64,000 nucleotides of DNA from UBA4802 sp964509195 (GTDB taxonomy: Bacteria > Spirochaetota > UBA4802 > UB4802). A model generated the notes under the pieces. The model had not been told where the DNA came from and ran no database searches. It saw nothing but the letters and a program-made list of their open reading frames with translations. The translations under genes were made by a program, and so were the position numbers. The stretch lies in the NCBI GenBank assembly GCA_964509195.1, contig CAZDWJ010000005.1:114379-178378 (forward strand), given 5' to 3'. This document shows, piece after piece, positions 34,559 through 44,399 of this stretch (position 1 is its first letter; the number at the start of each line of letters is the position of its first letter).

Positions 34559-35854
34559 ATGGGAGTATTACAATCAGCGGTAGCTGCAAAGGATGCATCT
34601 GTCTATCTTGCAGCTATTGCCACCAGCACTAAAAATAATGCATTACAGGCTATTGCTGATGAGCTTAAAAAAAATACCAAGGCTATTATACAGGCTAATG
34701 CCGCTGATATACAGCGTAGCCAGGAAGAGCACCTGCCGGCACCATTGCTCAAACGCTTAAAATTTGACGAAAGTAAGATTAATGAAGTCATTGCCGGGAT
34801 TGAAAGCCTCATTGCCTTACCTGATCCCGTTGGCAATACACTGCTTGCAACTGAATTATCTGATGCTCTGACCCTCTACAAGGTAAGCTGCCCTATTGGC
34901 GTTATTGGTGTAATATTTGAATCGCGCCCTGATGCGCTGGTGCAGATTTCAACGCTGTGCTTAAAAAGTGGCAATGCAGTGCTTCTTAAAGGTGGCAGCG
35001 AAGCAAAAGAAACCAACAAAATCCTTGCAGAAATAATATACACTGCAGGTGTTAAAGCTGGTATCCCACAAAACTGGCTTGCCCTTCTTGAAACACGTGA
35101 AGATGTCACTGCAATGCTAAAAATGGATGATTACATTGACCTTATTATTCCCCGCGGTTCCAATGCTTTTGTGAAATATATAATGGATAACTCACGCATA
35201 CCAGTGCTTGGCCATGCTGATGGAATTTGCCACTGTTACGTTGACAAAGATGCTGATATTGATATGGCAGTAAAAGTGGTAACGGATGCTAAGGTGCAGT
35301 ATGTTGCTGTGTGCAATGCTACCGAAACGTTGCTGGTACACAGAGCTATCGCCACACAATTTTTGCCGTTAATTGAAAATGAATTAAAAAAATACAATGT
35401 GGAGATAGTTGGCTGTGAACAAACTCAAAAAATTATTAACGCTAATCTTGCTACTGAAGAAGACTGGAAGACTGAGTATCTGGATTATAAACTTTCGATT
35501 AAAGTAGTTAATGACGTTGATGATGCAATACGCCATATTAATAAATATGGTTCAAAACACACCGACAGCATAATCACTGGCAACAAAGATACAGCAAAGA
35601 AATTTCTTGATTTAGTTGATTCGGGTAATGTTTTCTGGAACTGCTCTACCCGTTTCAGTGACGGTTTTAGATACGGCTTTGGCGCTGAGGTTGGTATCAG
35701 CACATCAAAAATTCACGCACGGGGACCGGTAGGTCTTGAAGGACTGGTGATCTATAAGTATAAACTCATTGGCAATGGTGATATTGTTGATGATTTTGCA
35801 AAAGGCAGCCGCACCTTCACGCATAAAAAACTTAACACACAGTGCCCGTTGTAA
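34559..35854 (+). CDS. proA: Glutamate-5-semialdehyde dehydrogenase (gamma-glutamyl phosphate reductase)
   Basis: ProA reduces glutamyl-5-phosphate in proline synthesis. The ATG at 34559, with GAGGGG upstream, gives 431 residues, close to the usual 417; the open frame extends upstream without similarity, so a longer start is unlikely. Conserved blocks are KVSCPIGVIGVIFESRPDAL, CLKSGNAVLLKGGSEA, DLIIPRGSNAFVKYI, the catalytic-cysteine region YVAVCNATETLLVH and HTDSIITGN. The usual partner proB is not adjacent. It converges on a chemoreceptor gene with a one-base gap. Confidence 0.96.
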   Translation: MGVLQSAVAAKDASVYLAAIATSTKNNALQAIADELKKNTKAIIQANAADIQRSQEEHLPAPLLKRLKFDESKINEVIAGIESLIALPDPVGNTLLATELSDALTLYKVSCPIGVIGVIFESRPDALVQISTLCLKSGNAVLLKGGSEAKETNKILAEIIYTAGVKAGIPQNWLALLETREDVTAMLKMDDYIDLIIPRGSNAFVKYIMDNSRIPVLGHADGICHCYVDKDADIDMAVKVVTDAKVQYVAVCNATETLLVHRAIATQFLPLIENELKKYNVEIVGCEQTQKIINANLATEEDWKTEYLDYKLSIKVVNDVDDAIRHINKYGSKHTDSIITGNKDTAKKFLDLVDSGNVFWNCSTRFSDGFRYGFGAEVGISTSKIHARGPVGLEGLVIYKYKLIGNGDIVDDFAKGSRTFTHKKLNTQCPL

Positions 35855-35855
35855 A

Positions 35856-37403
35856 CTATACTTCTTCGGTAACTTTTACAAGCAGGTCTTTACCCATGTG
35901 CGATAGTTCCTGTGAAGTATCGCTGATATCTTCTGCCACTGCCATATTGTTTTGAATCAGCGTATTTATATTCGCGATTGAATTTGAAATCTCAGCTATT
36001 ATTTCATTGTGACGATTGGTATCCTCAGCAATCTGCTGCGATAGTGTTTGTGTGCCAACAACCTGATTCTGAATTTCTTCTTTTATCTTTTCCTGATTAT
36101 CGATGTGCGTAAATATATCTTGCATACCCTGACGCACTGTATTTAAAGTTGAAACGATATCCTGGAATAAATTAATAATTGTTGCAACGCCATTATTGGT
36201 TGTTTCCACACTATGGATATTAGACTGTATGTTAACATTTATTTCTTTAAGGCTTAATACCGACTGCTCTGAAAGCTTGTTGACCTCATCGGCAACTACT
36301 GCAAAGCCTCTACCTGCTTCACCAGCTCGTGCTGCCTCAATTGAGGCATTGAGCGCAAGCAGCTGAATTTTATCAAATATATCCTGCAAAATGTTCATTA
36401 CTGAAGTAAGTTTACCAGAACTTTCTAAAAGCATCTGAGCATTTTCATTTACTATCCGTATTGAGTCTTCTCCTTTTTTTGTGATAGTCAATATTGAATT
36501 GAATGCTTCAGATATTTCTACAGAGCGGCTTTTTAATAGGTCTATTTCACGTGCCAGCGAATCAATTGTATCAAAAAGTGTTTTAAGTTTGCCATGTTGT
36601 GTGTTCACATTGGTATTTACATTGCCAAATCCATTGGATACCTCCTGCGTTGAAGCAGTAATTTCCTCAACAGCAGAAGCCTGATCCTGAATGTTTGTTA
36701 AAAAATCTTTCAACTTATTTGAAATCAATTCAGATACACCGATCATCTTGTTGGCAATATCTTCAATAATAGTATGCAGGCTTTTCATCAACTCTATCTG
36801 ATGAACAGTTTTGTTTTTTTCCTCATCAAGGGATGAAATCACTCTATTAAATGAGGTAATGGTCATCATTACAATAATGTATGAAAGTGTTAAAGCAGCG
36901 GTACTATCTATTAAACCAATTTTCAAAGATTCAGCTAATTTACCTTCTACTTTATTAATATTAAGATAATAAAATAAAAATATTGATAGTACGTATGCTC
37001 CATAAATTATTGATGCAATAGCCTTTGTGGAAAAAGCCGAAGCAAAAAGCATTGTCGCAAACATAAAATAGACCATGGTAACAAAGCCAACATGTGCAGC
37101 TTTAGTAAACAATCCTACTAATACAACTAACGAACAAAAAATAACCAGAATATTGGCTGCTAATTGCAACCTTCCTTTTTTGATGTAGTACATTGTTATT
37201 ATCGAAAACAATGATGCATGGATAGCAGATTGCAAAAAGCCTATACCACGTTCAACACTAATGAATGCAAACGAAAGTATGACTCCCAGATTAAGCAAAA
37301 CAATGACTGTCAACGCAAAGATAAAAACTAAAAAAGCTTTACGGCGCGTCAAGAAATCGCTAAGTTCATATTCAGCAAAAAAGAAGCGGGAAAATCCAGT
37401 CAT
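35856..37403 (-). CDS. Methyl-accepting chemotaxis protein with a membrane sensor domain
   Basis: This 515-residue receptor has six transmembrane helices in the first 200 residues and no periplasmic ligand domain. The cytoplasmic coiled-coil signalling region has its tip at about 340-380 (DKIQLLALNASIEAARAGEAGRGFAVVADEV). The C-terminus lacks the pentapeptide tether for CheR. It shares its architecture with the receptor at 30439-32007, and both probably sense a membrane or intracellular signal. Two GCGATAG sites (35900, 36038) lie inside it. Confidence 0.93.
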   Translation of the reverse strand: MTGFSRFFFAEYELSDFLTRRKAFLVFIFALTVIVLLNLGVILSFAFISVERGIGFLQSAIHASLFSIITMYYIKKGRLQLAANILVIFCSLVVLVGLFTKAAHVGFVTMVYFMFATMLFASAFSTKAIASIIYGAYVLSIFLFYYLNINKVEGKLAESLKIGLIDSTAALTLSYIIVMMTITSFNRVISSLDEEKNKTVHQIELMKSLHTIIEDIANKMIGVSELISNKLKDFLTNIQDQASAVEEITASTQEVSNGFGNVNTNVNTQHGKLKTLFDTIDSLAREIDLLKSRSVEISEAFNSILTITKKGEDSIRIVNENAQMLLESSGKLTSVMNILQDIFDKIQLLALNASIEAARAGEAGRGFAVVADEVNKLSEQSVLSLKEINVNIQSNIHSVETTNNGVATIINLFQDIVSTLNTVRQGMQDIFTHIDNQEKIKEEIQNQVVGTQTLSQQIAEDTNRHNEIIAEISNSIANINTLIQNNMAVAEDISDTSQELSHMGKDLLVKVTEEV

Positions 37404-37496
37404 AACAGCACCTCATATATAACATTTAATTTTTTTGTTGATATTAAGTAATACGACATTTACGGTCAATGATAATTTTGTCGTTAACAAAAATAT

Positions 37497-39434
37497 TTAT
37501 TCAGGTGTCACAATTGCAAAGCGATCATGCTTATCAAACATTGTAAAAAATTTAATTAAAGCCACTTTACTGCCACCCCATTTCACATTTGCATCAAATA
37601 AGATTGTTGTTTTGTCGATAGCACCTGTAATAAGCTTAATGAATGTAGTGTATGATATGTGCAAATCAGCCTGTTGCGTACCCGTAACCCCTTTTGAGTA
37701 ATACAACACAGCATTGCGTATAAAAAGCAGATATGACGCATTCCTATCGCTAAAATGAATTGCGATTGATACATTACTTTTTTCTACTTTTGCAGGATTG
37801 AGAGTGGCTGCCATACTGTCAAAAAGCTTTTCTGGAGGAATATGTTTTAAAAAGTCATACCCTTTATACAACACAGATTTCTTTTTATGCATACCAGAGA
37901 TAAGCTCATGCGCAGCTTTTAAGTAGACGTTGCGCCATACGCCTGATTCAGCCTGATAGGCTAATTGCGTATAAGTTTTAGCTAACAACATACGTGCATC
38001 TTTATTATGAGGATCTGCCATTACTACATGATTCAAGACCTCAGCAACCCACTGGTAGTCACCTTTATTATACGACTCACGCGCTTTTTGTAGTATTGCT
38101 TTAGTCCCTCCCATATAGTGCACATACCGCTTAGCTCTTTCACTATCTGGCAATTGATTGAGATATGCTGGATTGCCATTATACCATCCTAAATACATCT
38201 GGTACACAGCTTTAACGTTTTGTTGTAGAACACCATAGAACTGGCGGTTTGGTATAAAAAGCGATAGTGACTGTGGGAGCTGTAATTCATGTGCAATCTC
38301 TTCTGGAGTATATCCTTTATTGGCAAGCCTAATTGTCTGGTCATGAATAAATTTATACATATCAGCCTGTTTATTTAGAAATTCCTTAATTCGTTTGTTG
38401 CCATACATTGGCCAATGATGAGTAAAGAAACACACCTTTACATCAGGAAAAAGTTGCACTGATTCATTAATGTACTTGCTCCACTTATACGCATCCCTTA
38501 TTTTTGTTCCACGTAAGGTATACAGATTGTGCATGGTGCGGCTTGCAATTTCGGCGGGACAAAAGGCTTTGCACGCTGGCAGGTAAAACGTCATTTCAGC
38601 AGGAGCCTCAGTATCTGGCGTATACTGAAATACAAACTCTATACCATCAATTATCATTCTGACGGGAGTTTTATCAACAGTAACTGTCGGCTCCACAATA
38701 CTATATGATCCTAAAGCCACTGTTTTCCCAATGCCACTATCTATCTGCCCATCTGGTGCAACAGGCAAATCCTGTCCAAACTGATAATCTGCTCTGCGTG
38801 ACATTGCATTAGCAAGGAGTATATTTTCACTGAACGCTTCTTCCATAAAGCCTTTGGGAGCTATCACTGCAATATTCCTTTTTTTAATCTCATTTTCAGA
38901 AACTATCCCCAGTACACCACCAAAATGATCAACATGACTATGTGTGAAAATAATTGCTTTAATTGGCTTATTTTTATCTATATGGGCCCTAAAAAAATTA
39001 AAGGCAGCCTGTGCCGTTTCCTTTGTGGTAAGTGTATCCACAACAATCCATCCTGTTTTCCCTTCAATAATTGTCATATTTGCAATATCAAAACCACGAA
39101 GTTGGTAAATACCTTTAGTGACTTCATACAGCCCTGTTTTAGCATTGAGCCGTGCCATTTCCCATAAAAGCGGCTGCGCAGTGTCTGGCGTTTTGTTTTT
39201 TAAAAAAGAATAAGCTGACATATCCCATACAAAATTGCCATTGCTATCGTTAATTGAAAATTCATTTGCCTCCGCAATTAATCCACGCAATGCTTCTGCT
39301 TTATCCATTTCATCAAATTGCAACGAAATATTCTTGTTTACCTTTTTAGTATAATCAGAGATATCTATTTGATTATTTTGATTACACGATGAAAAAAGAA
39401 AAAATATTAGAATACATAACAATACAATTCTCAT
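37497..39434 (-). CDS. Alkylsulfatase-like metallo-beta-lactamase-fold lipoprotein
   Basis: The 645-residue protein has a lipobox (LFSSC, Cys17) and then the layout of type III alkylsulfatases such as SdsA1. A metallo-hydrolase domain carries the zinc motif HSHVDHFGG (165-173); a helical dimerisation region with MYLGWYNGNPA (near 420) follows; a C-terminal SCP2-like lipid-binding domain (about 520-640) ends the protein. Known members hydrolyse primary alkyl sulfates such as SDS; physiological substrates in anaerobes are unclear. A lipoprotein anchor would put it in the periplasm or on the cell surface. Confidence 0.9.
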   Translation of the reverse strand: MRIVLLCILIFFLFSSCNQNNQIDISDYTKKVNKNISLQFDEMDKAEALRGLIAEANEFSINDSNGNFVWDMSAYSFLKNKTPDTAQPLLWEMARLNAKTGLYEVTKGIYQLRGFDIANMTIIEGKTGWIVVDTLTTKETAQAAFNFFRAHIDKNKPIKAIIFTHSHVDHFGGVLGIVSENEIKKRNIAVIAPKGFMEEAFSENILLANAMSRRADYQFGQDLPVAPDGQIDSGIGKTVALGSYSIVEPTVTVDKTPVRMIIDGIEFVFQYTPDTEAPAEMTFYLPACKAFCPAEIASRTMHNLYTLRGTKIRDAYKWSKYINESVQLFPDVKVCFFTHHWPMYGNKRIKEFLNKQADMYKFIHDQTIRLANKGYTPEEIAHELQLPQSLSLFIPNRQFYGVLQQNVKAVYQMYLGWYNGNPAYLNQLPDSERAKRYVHYMGGTKAILQKARESYNKGDYQWVAEVLNHVVMADPHNKDARMLLAKTYTQLAYQAESGVWRNVYLKAAHELISGMHKKKSVLYKGYDFLKHIPPEKLFDSMAATLNPAKVEKSNVSIAIHFSDRNASYLLFIRNAVLYYSKGVTGTQQADLHISYTTFIKLITGAIDKTTILFDANVKWGGSKVALIKFFTMFDKHDRFAIVTPE

Positions 39435-39709
39435 TGAATTTTCTCCTCACATATGATGAATACACAATCTCACCAAGGACTTACAATAGCTTCTATTTGA
39501 CTTGCGACTACCAATGACTATTGCTATTCATACTATCATAGATGTTACATTACCTTTTTTACATTTACATGCGTATAAATTAAAAAATGACCTTCTACCA
39601 AATTACGTCTCAGTAAATAATTCTTTTAATCCTCTACAACATATTCTCTATATTGTCAACAAAATAGCATAATATGAATGGCCATCCAACCAATTATTAT
39701 TAATACACC

Positions 39710-40092
39710 ATGTATTCCCTACTTGGGGGCACTGCACTACATACTAAATGGGTTGGTAAAGCGTTTAAGCCTTTGAGCGATAGCTCCGGTAGAGGGTACA
39801 CCATTTTTGAAGAAAAACTAAAACCGGCACAAGAATCTTACGACTCCGTAAAATAAACGTCAATCGGTCCATCTAAAACTATAATTGCTAAAAATGGCAA
39901 AGACTCATTTCAAATAGATTACAGCAAACACACTTAAAAGTACCGTTTACTCTATGCGCGATGAAATTCGCAAAATTAACGATAATTTATACATAGGAAT
40001 GGAGTATGGGATTAGGTAGTGGTTCGGCCAACCTGGCTTTTTTTGCGCTTGTTGGCAAACCTTCTCCCTGTATTGGCCCGCATGACAAATGA
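39710..40092 (+). pseudogene. Broken small gene (about 125 codons) with an in-frame stop and two frameshifts
   Basis: From the ATG at 39710, one frame reads MYSLLGGTALHTKWVGKAFK...ESYDSVK, a stop (39854), then TSIGPSKTIIAKNGKDSFQIDYSKHT. The next frame continues LKSTVYSMRDEIRKINDNLYIGMEYG. The third frame ends GLGSGSANLAFFALVGKPSPCIGPHDK at 40092. The order W.GK, SIGPS, DGK-like/IDYS, RDEIR..LY.G, FALV resembles small bacterial proteins of unknown function that I know only by pattern. Because the parts lie in all three frames and include an internal stop, this is a pseudogene. A GCGATAG site (39777) lies in it. Confidence 0.62.
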
Positions 40093-40104
40093 TTATTATT
40101 ACTC

Positions 40105-40923
40105 CTAAAGCTTATACTTACGTTCCTGGGTTTGTTCATTAGCAGTCCACATACCCATCATCTTATTAAGTACATCCATTGCGTGGACTGGAAGCAATAA
40201 TTTAGTCAGTGGCGTTAAAAAGTTAACCTGGAAATTGGGTACTGCTACTACTGCTTTATTTTTCTTTATAGCCTTAATTACCCGCGTTGTCACATCTTCA
40301 GTTTTAAGTATTTTTGTGCCAACAACTTCTTTGAACCCAGCAAACATGCCAGTAGCAACGGTATAAGGGCATACCATTGTTACTCCCACATTGTATTTAT
40401 ATTTTTTCATTTCCTGCCGCAGAGCATCAGAAAATCCTACTACTGCAAATTTGGTAGCACAATAAATTGAGATATCGGGTAATGCCAACATCCCTCCCGC
40501 TGACGCAAAGTTAACAACATGTGCCCATGGCTTATTTATCATATCCGGTATAAATGCTTTGCACATCCAGAATATTGACATTAAATTTACATTTAATATC
40601 CATTCGATTGCTTTATCATCTAGATGCAAAAAGTCCCCTACCCTTACAACTCCTGCATTGTTCACAAGGATTGTGACATCACCCATTTCCTTTTTTACTT
40701 TTTTTTGTAATTTATACACTGCATCTCGTTTCGAAACATCACATATATATGCTCTGCAATCCCCTTTTGCCTGTAATTGTTTTACAGCTTTTGTTAACTC
40801 TTTTTCATTAATATCCACCATAGCTACTCTACAGCCTTCATTTAACAACAATTCAGACAGGCTTCTGCCCATGCCCATAGCTGCACCGGTAATCAGTGCT
40901 AATTGACCTTTCAATGATTTCAT
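40105..40923 (-). CDS. Short-chain dehydrogenase/reductase
   Basis: The 272-residue protein is a classical SDR. It has the cofactor loop TGAAMGMGR (13-21), VDINEKEL after strand two (acidic Asp suggests NAD(H) preference), NNAG, the catalytic Ser in NFASAGG and the YCATK catalytic Tyr/Lys motif. Its substrate is unknown; membrane-lipid-active SDRs have similar C-terminal helices (VNFLTPLTKLLLP). GGAGG lies upstream. The gene is monocistronic between a pseudogene and a DUF1564-like gene. Confidence 0.92.
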   Translation of the reverse strand: MKSLKGQLALITGAAMGMGRSLSELLLNEGCRVAMVDINEKELTKAVKQLQAKGDCRAYICDVSKRDAVYKLQKKVKKEMGDVTILVNNAGVVRVGDFLHLDDKAIEWILNVNLMSIFWMCKAFIPDMINKPWAHVVNFASAGGMLALPDISIYCATKFAVVGFSDALRQEMKKYKYNVGVTMVCPYTVATGMFAGFKEVVGTKILKTEDVTTRVIKAIKKNKAVVAVPNFQVNFLTPLTKLLLPVHAMDVLNKMMGMWTANEQTQERKYKL

Positions 40924-41097
40924 ATAATGCCTCCTTATGATATAAAACGATGGTTTATTCTATGTAACTATCGAAAAAAAATCAATTATTTTTTGGTTGT
41001 CCAACCAATATAATGTGATTAATGCTTTAAAGCTGAAACAAATACCTTAAATATATATGACTTTAAAAAGTCTTATGATATAAAAATGAACTATTTA

Positions 41098-41574
41098 TTA
41101 TTTCAAATGTCCTAATTTTTTTGCTTTTCGTAGTATTTCTGGATGTGGTCCCCAATAAAACTGGCAACAAATAATGTTTTCTTCTCGGTAAAAGCTAAAT
41201 GTATATCCATTATGCCGATAGTTATCGGTATAATCATTGTCTCTCATTCCATCTAAAACTTTTAAAAATTCGTCCAATACATTTTCTAAACAAATTGCAA
41301 TAACTTTAGCCAAGGACATCTTCCACACCTTCTTCACATCCATAAAAAACTCATACTCATCTTCATATAACACCAAGTGTAAGCGTTTCCACGATGTTCC
41401 TTTTTTACGATATGAAAGCTGTTGAAAAGATTGTATTCTCACTTTTTCCCATTGAGCTGAGAAACTTATTAGTGACGATATAAATGTTCTCAGAGACATT
41501 TTGTATCGTTTAGCATAAATTCTAAGCGAATCTAAATGCTCCAGAGAAATACAGGTTGTAGTTTCTATATTCAT
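41098..41574 (-). CDS. DUF1564-like protein
   Basis: The ATG at 41574 (GGAGG five bases upstream) gives 158 residues; a GTG seven codons earlier lacks a site. The protein starts MNIETTTCISLEHL, then has YRKKGTSWKRLHLVLYEDEYEFFMDVKKVWKMSLAKVIA, which matches my memory of the DUF1564 family of Leptospira. In that family, a YQKK..L..V.. segment is followed by an aromatic/charged helix. No function is known. The second gene beginning at the right edge (63968) starts almost identically, so the family is repeated in this genome. Confidence 0.6.
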   Translation of the reverse strand: MNIETTTCISLEHLDSLRIYAKRYKMSLRTFISSLISFSAQWEKVRIQSFQQLSYRKKGTSWKRLHLVLYEDEYEFFMDVKKVWKMSLAKVIAICLENVLDEFLKVLDGMRDNDYTDNYRHNGYTFSFYREENIICCQFYWGPHPEILRKAKKLGHLK

Positions 41575-41703
41575 ATTTTCCTCCAAAGTATTCACTAAAA
41601 TATATTTATACTTTTTTTGATATTGGTATCTATTACCTTTTTGCTAAAACATTCATTCAATGATCAAGCATTTTTTAAAAAAAAATCAAATTGAAATATT
41701 TAT

Positions 41704-42609
41704 TTAATATTTAATTAATAAAAATTTTTTATAAAAGTCACACACCCTCTTTTCAGCTTCATTGGGATTGGATTGCCATGCGCGTGCATGCTTGTTACAA
41801 TGCGCTGTCCACATAACCTTTGGATCCTTTGCGTGTGCAAAAATACGCTGACCGTGATGATATGCGATATAATCATCACTATCACAGTGAATAATGAATA
41901 CAGGACGTGGTGATATTGCACCAATATATTCTTCAGGATTTATTGAATTAGCATCTGCTCCTAACCGCATACTGTACACCCACATTACTGCGTTAATAAT
42001 TGGAAAACGTGGCAGACCAAAATCACGTTTAGCTATTTCAGCAAGTAAATCACCTAAATTGGCAAAAGCTGCTTCAAACACCCCTGCTTTTATGCGTGTA
42101 TCCTTTGCCATAGCTTGAATTGCAGTGGAAGCCCCCATAGATACTCCAAATACACCAATGTTTTTAAATCCTTTTGACTGCAAAAAATCTACAGCAGCAA
42201 TCACATCATTCTTTTCGTAATACCCCATCCCTGTTTTTGCCTTATCACTTTTACCATGATTTCGCAAGTCAAACAACAGTAAATTATATCCAGCCTTATG
42301 CAGTGCTTTAACCCAGCGCAAGCCTTCACGCCTGTCAGCAGTTATACCATGGACCATTACAATTGCATTTTTGGAATCAGCTGGAATAAACCATCCCTGC
42401 AATGTAAGATTAATGTCATTTTTAAATTCAACATCCTGATAAGGAATACCCAATTCAGTAATGCCCGTACAGTACACAAAATGGTCAACCTGACATGTAT
42501 ATGGTTTTGGATTAATAAGCTGATTGGAAAAATGCCATGCAGCTCCAAAGATTACTATACACAGTAATACAACAATTGTTAAACACACTATAAGTATTTT
42601 TTTTATCAT
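41704..42609 (-). CDS. Alpha/beta hydrolase with an N-terminal membrane anchor
   Basis: The 301-residue protein has one N-terminal membrane helix (about 4-25), then an alpha/beta-hydrolase fold facing the periplasm. It has VMVHG (oxyanion), LFDLRNHGKS, the nucleophile elbow GVSMGAS (Ser of the triad), a late aspartate in HCDSDD and a histidine in NKHARAW. Such hydrolases resemble the BEM46/FrsA-like esterases and peptidases. It has no clear operon partner; an SSS transporter gene diverges upstream. Confidence 0.87.
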   Translation of the reverse strand: MIKKILIVCLTIVVLLCIVIFGAAWHFSNQLINPKPYTCQVDHFVYCTGITELGIPYQDVEFKNDINLTLQGWFIPADSKNAIVMVHGITADRREGLRWVKALHKAGYNLLLFDLRNHGKSDKAKTGMGYYEKNDVIAAVDFLQSKGFKNIGVFGVSMGASTAIQAMAKDTRIKAGVFEAAFANLGDLLAEIAKRDFGLPRFPIINAVMWVYSMRLGADANSINPEEYIGAISPRPVFIIHCDSDDYIAYHHGQRIFAHAKDPKVMWTAHCNKHARAWQSNPNEAEKRVCDFYKKFLLIKY

Positions 42610-42695
42610 ACATTACCCCCATTGAATATAATAAATCATTTTAAATACTAAATTGTGTTTGGAAGAAAAATCTTTCATTTTAACAATGTAATTTT

Positions 42696-42864
42696 ATTAT
42701 CGTTAACGACTTTTTGCAAGCAAAATACTTCTCTTTTATCCTTAATCAATTATGACTTCTACATACAAAATAAATATATCATTAAGCCAATTACCAGTAA
42801 CTATCGCCACATAAAAAATGATTGATTTTAAATACATTTGCAGGTTATAGTCGATAACGATAAT
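42696..42864. repeat. Pair of near-identical 15-base inverted repeats in front of the symporter gene
   Basis: ATTATCGTTAACGAC at 42696-42710 and GTCGATAACGATAAT at 42850-42864 are inverted copies with 14 of 15 positions matching. Each contains the palindromic core TCGTTAACGA (first) or TCGATAACGA (second). The second copy ends 30 bases before the symporter ATG. They look like operators for a DNA-bending or looping regulator, perhaps the AraC protein encoded in the locus. The gap (42610-42894) also holds a GCGATAG site at 42801. Confidence 0.5.
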
Positions 42865-42894
42865 TTACGCCACTTTAGTATGTGAGGATTAGCC

Positions 42895-44382
42895 ATGTGG
42901 GAATTTACTCCAACCAATGTTCACTGGATAGATATTGTTTTGATTATAAGCTATTTGGCCGGGATAACTATCTTTGGATTTTATTATAAGTCGCACATTA
43001 AAACTGCTAAAGATTATTTTTTAGCCAACAGGTCCCTGCCCTGGTGGGTCATTGGCCTTTCCATTATCGGCACCAACATTGGCTCAAATGACTATATTGG
43101 TGCATCAGGCAACGCGTATAGCATTGGAATAGCGCAGGCAAACTTTGAATGGATAGGTGCCATCCCTGCAATGATACTGTCAGCACTTATTTTTATCCCG
43201 TTTTTCTGGAGGGCAGGCGTATATTCAATCCCCGAATATTTAGGCCTGCGATACAACAATGCAGTACGCTTTATAGCTGCATGCGTGATGAGCATTTTTG
43301 CTGTTGTCATAGTGGGTGTATTTCTGTGGGCTACTGCTATCATGTTACAAACCTATTTAGGATGGCCAATATGGTTTTCCATACTGGTGACTGCTACTGT
43401 TGTTGGGTTTTATACCATATCGGGCGGGCTTGGCGCTGTCGCTATTACTGACACCATTCAGGCATTCATTATGTTTACCACCGCAATCATTGTTGCATTC
43501 ATTGGTATTGAAAAAATTGGTGGGTTTGATAGTTTCATTGCAACACTTAATACAAATTATCCTGATCATCTCAATGCCTTTTTATCTGCCAATCATCCTA
43601 CGTTCCCCTGGCCGGGAGTAATCCTTGGGCTTGGCATTGTACTTTCGCCTGCATACTGGTGTGCCAACCAGGCTATACTGCAGCGAACTTTCGCAGCCCG
43701 CAGCGAATGGGATGGGAAAGCATCAATGATGTTTGCTGCCTGCCTAAAAACGTTTGTGCCATTTTTAATCGTTATGCCGGGACTACTTGCTCTGACCCTT
43801 GCAGGAAAAAGCATCACACATCAGGACCAGGCACTGCCGTGGGTTATAAAAAACATATTGCCTGCTGGTATCTCGGGCCTAATGTTTGTTGCCTTCATTG
43901 CAGCATTGCAGTCTTCCATTGACTCTACAATGAATTCCACCTCAGTTATGATTGTCCGCGATATCATTGGCGTTGCAAAAAAAAATGGCTTAACCGACAA
44001 AGCGCAACTTAAGCTTGGGAAACTCTTTACGTTTCTTATTCTCATTGTGGGAATTGCCTTTGCGCCAATCACTGCGTACTTTCAGGGGATTTATGTGTAC
44101 GTGCAGTATGCGCTGTCCCTTTTCCAGGGGCCAATTTTTGCACTTATGATTTTTGGAATCCTGGACAAACGCATCACACCTGCAGCTGGCCTTTTTAGTT
44201 TATTATCTGGTTTAGCAGTGGCAGCTTTATTAGGATGGGCAAACTTGAATATGCTGTACATAGCATTCTTTTCATTTTTATATTCGGCGATAGCTCTTTA
44301 TATTGTTTCTGCATTTACAAAAAGAAAATCATCTACTGAACTGGAAAATGTTGTATACAGCAATGTGGTTGAGATTGAATAA
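42895..44382 (+). CDS. Sodium:solute symporter (SSS/SGLT-like)
   Basis: The 495-residue protein has about 13 transmembrane helices, starting at residue 13. It has the family features AKDYFLANRSLPWWVIGLS, GASGNAYSIGIAQANFEWIG, VYSIPEYLGLRYNN and a core helix with SSIDSTMNS in the C-terminal third. SSS proteins import sugars, inositol, amino acids or carboxylates with sodium. The neighbouring kinase, aldolase and aminotransferase suggest a polyol, sugar or aminosugar-like solute. A GTGAGGA site precedes the ATG. A small membrane protein follows 17 bases later. Confidence 0.92.
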   Translation: MWEFTPTNVHWIDIVLIISYLAGITIFGFYYKSHIKTAKDYFLANRSLPWWVIGLSIIGTNIGSNDYIGASGNAYSIGIAQANFEWIGAIPAMILSALIFIPFFWRAGVYSIPEYLGLRYNNAVRFIAACVMSIFAVVIVGVFLWATAIMLQTYLGWPIWFSILVTATVVGFYTISGGLGAVAITDTIQAFIMFTTAIIVAFIGIEKIGGFDSFIATLNTNYPDHLNAFLSANHPTFPWPGVILGLGIVLSPAYWCANQAILQRTFAARSEWDGKASMMFAACLKTFVPFLIVMPGLLALTLAGKSITHQDQALPWVIKNILPAGISGLMFVAFIAALQSSIDSTMNSTSVMIVRDIIGVAKKNGLTDKAQLKLGKLFTFLILIVGIAFAPITAYFQGIYVYVQYALSLFQGPIFALMIFGILDKRITPAAGLFSLLSGLAVAALLGWANLNMLYIAFFSFLYSAIALYIVSAFTKRKSSTELENVVYSNVVEIE

Positions 44383-44399
44383 CCGTAAAGGAGGACTCT

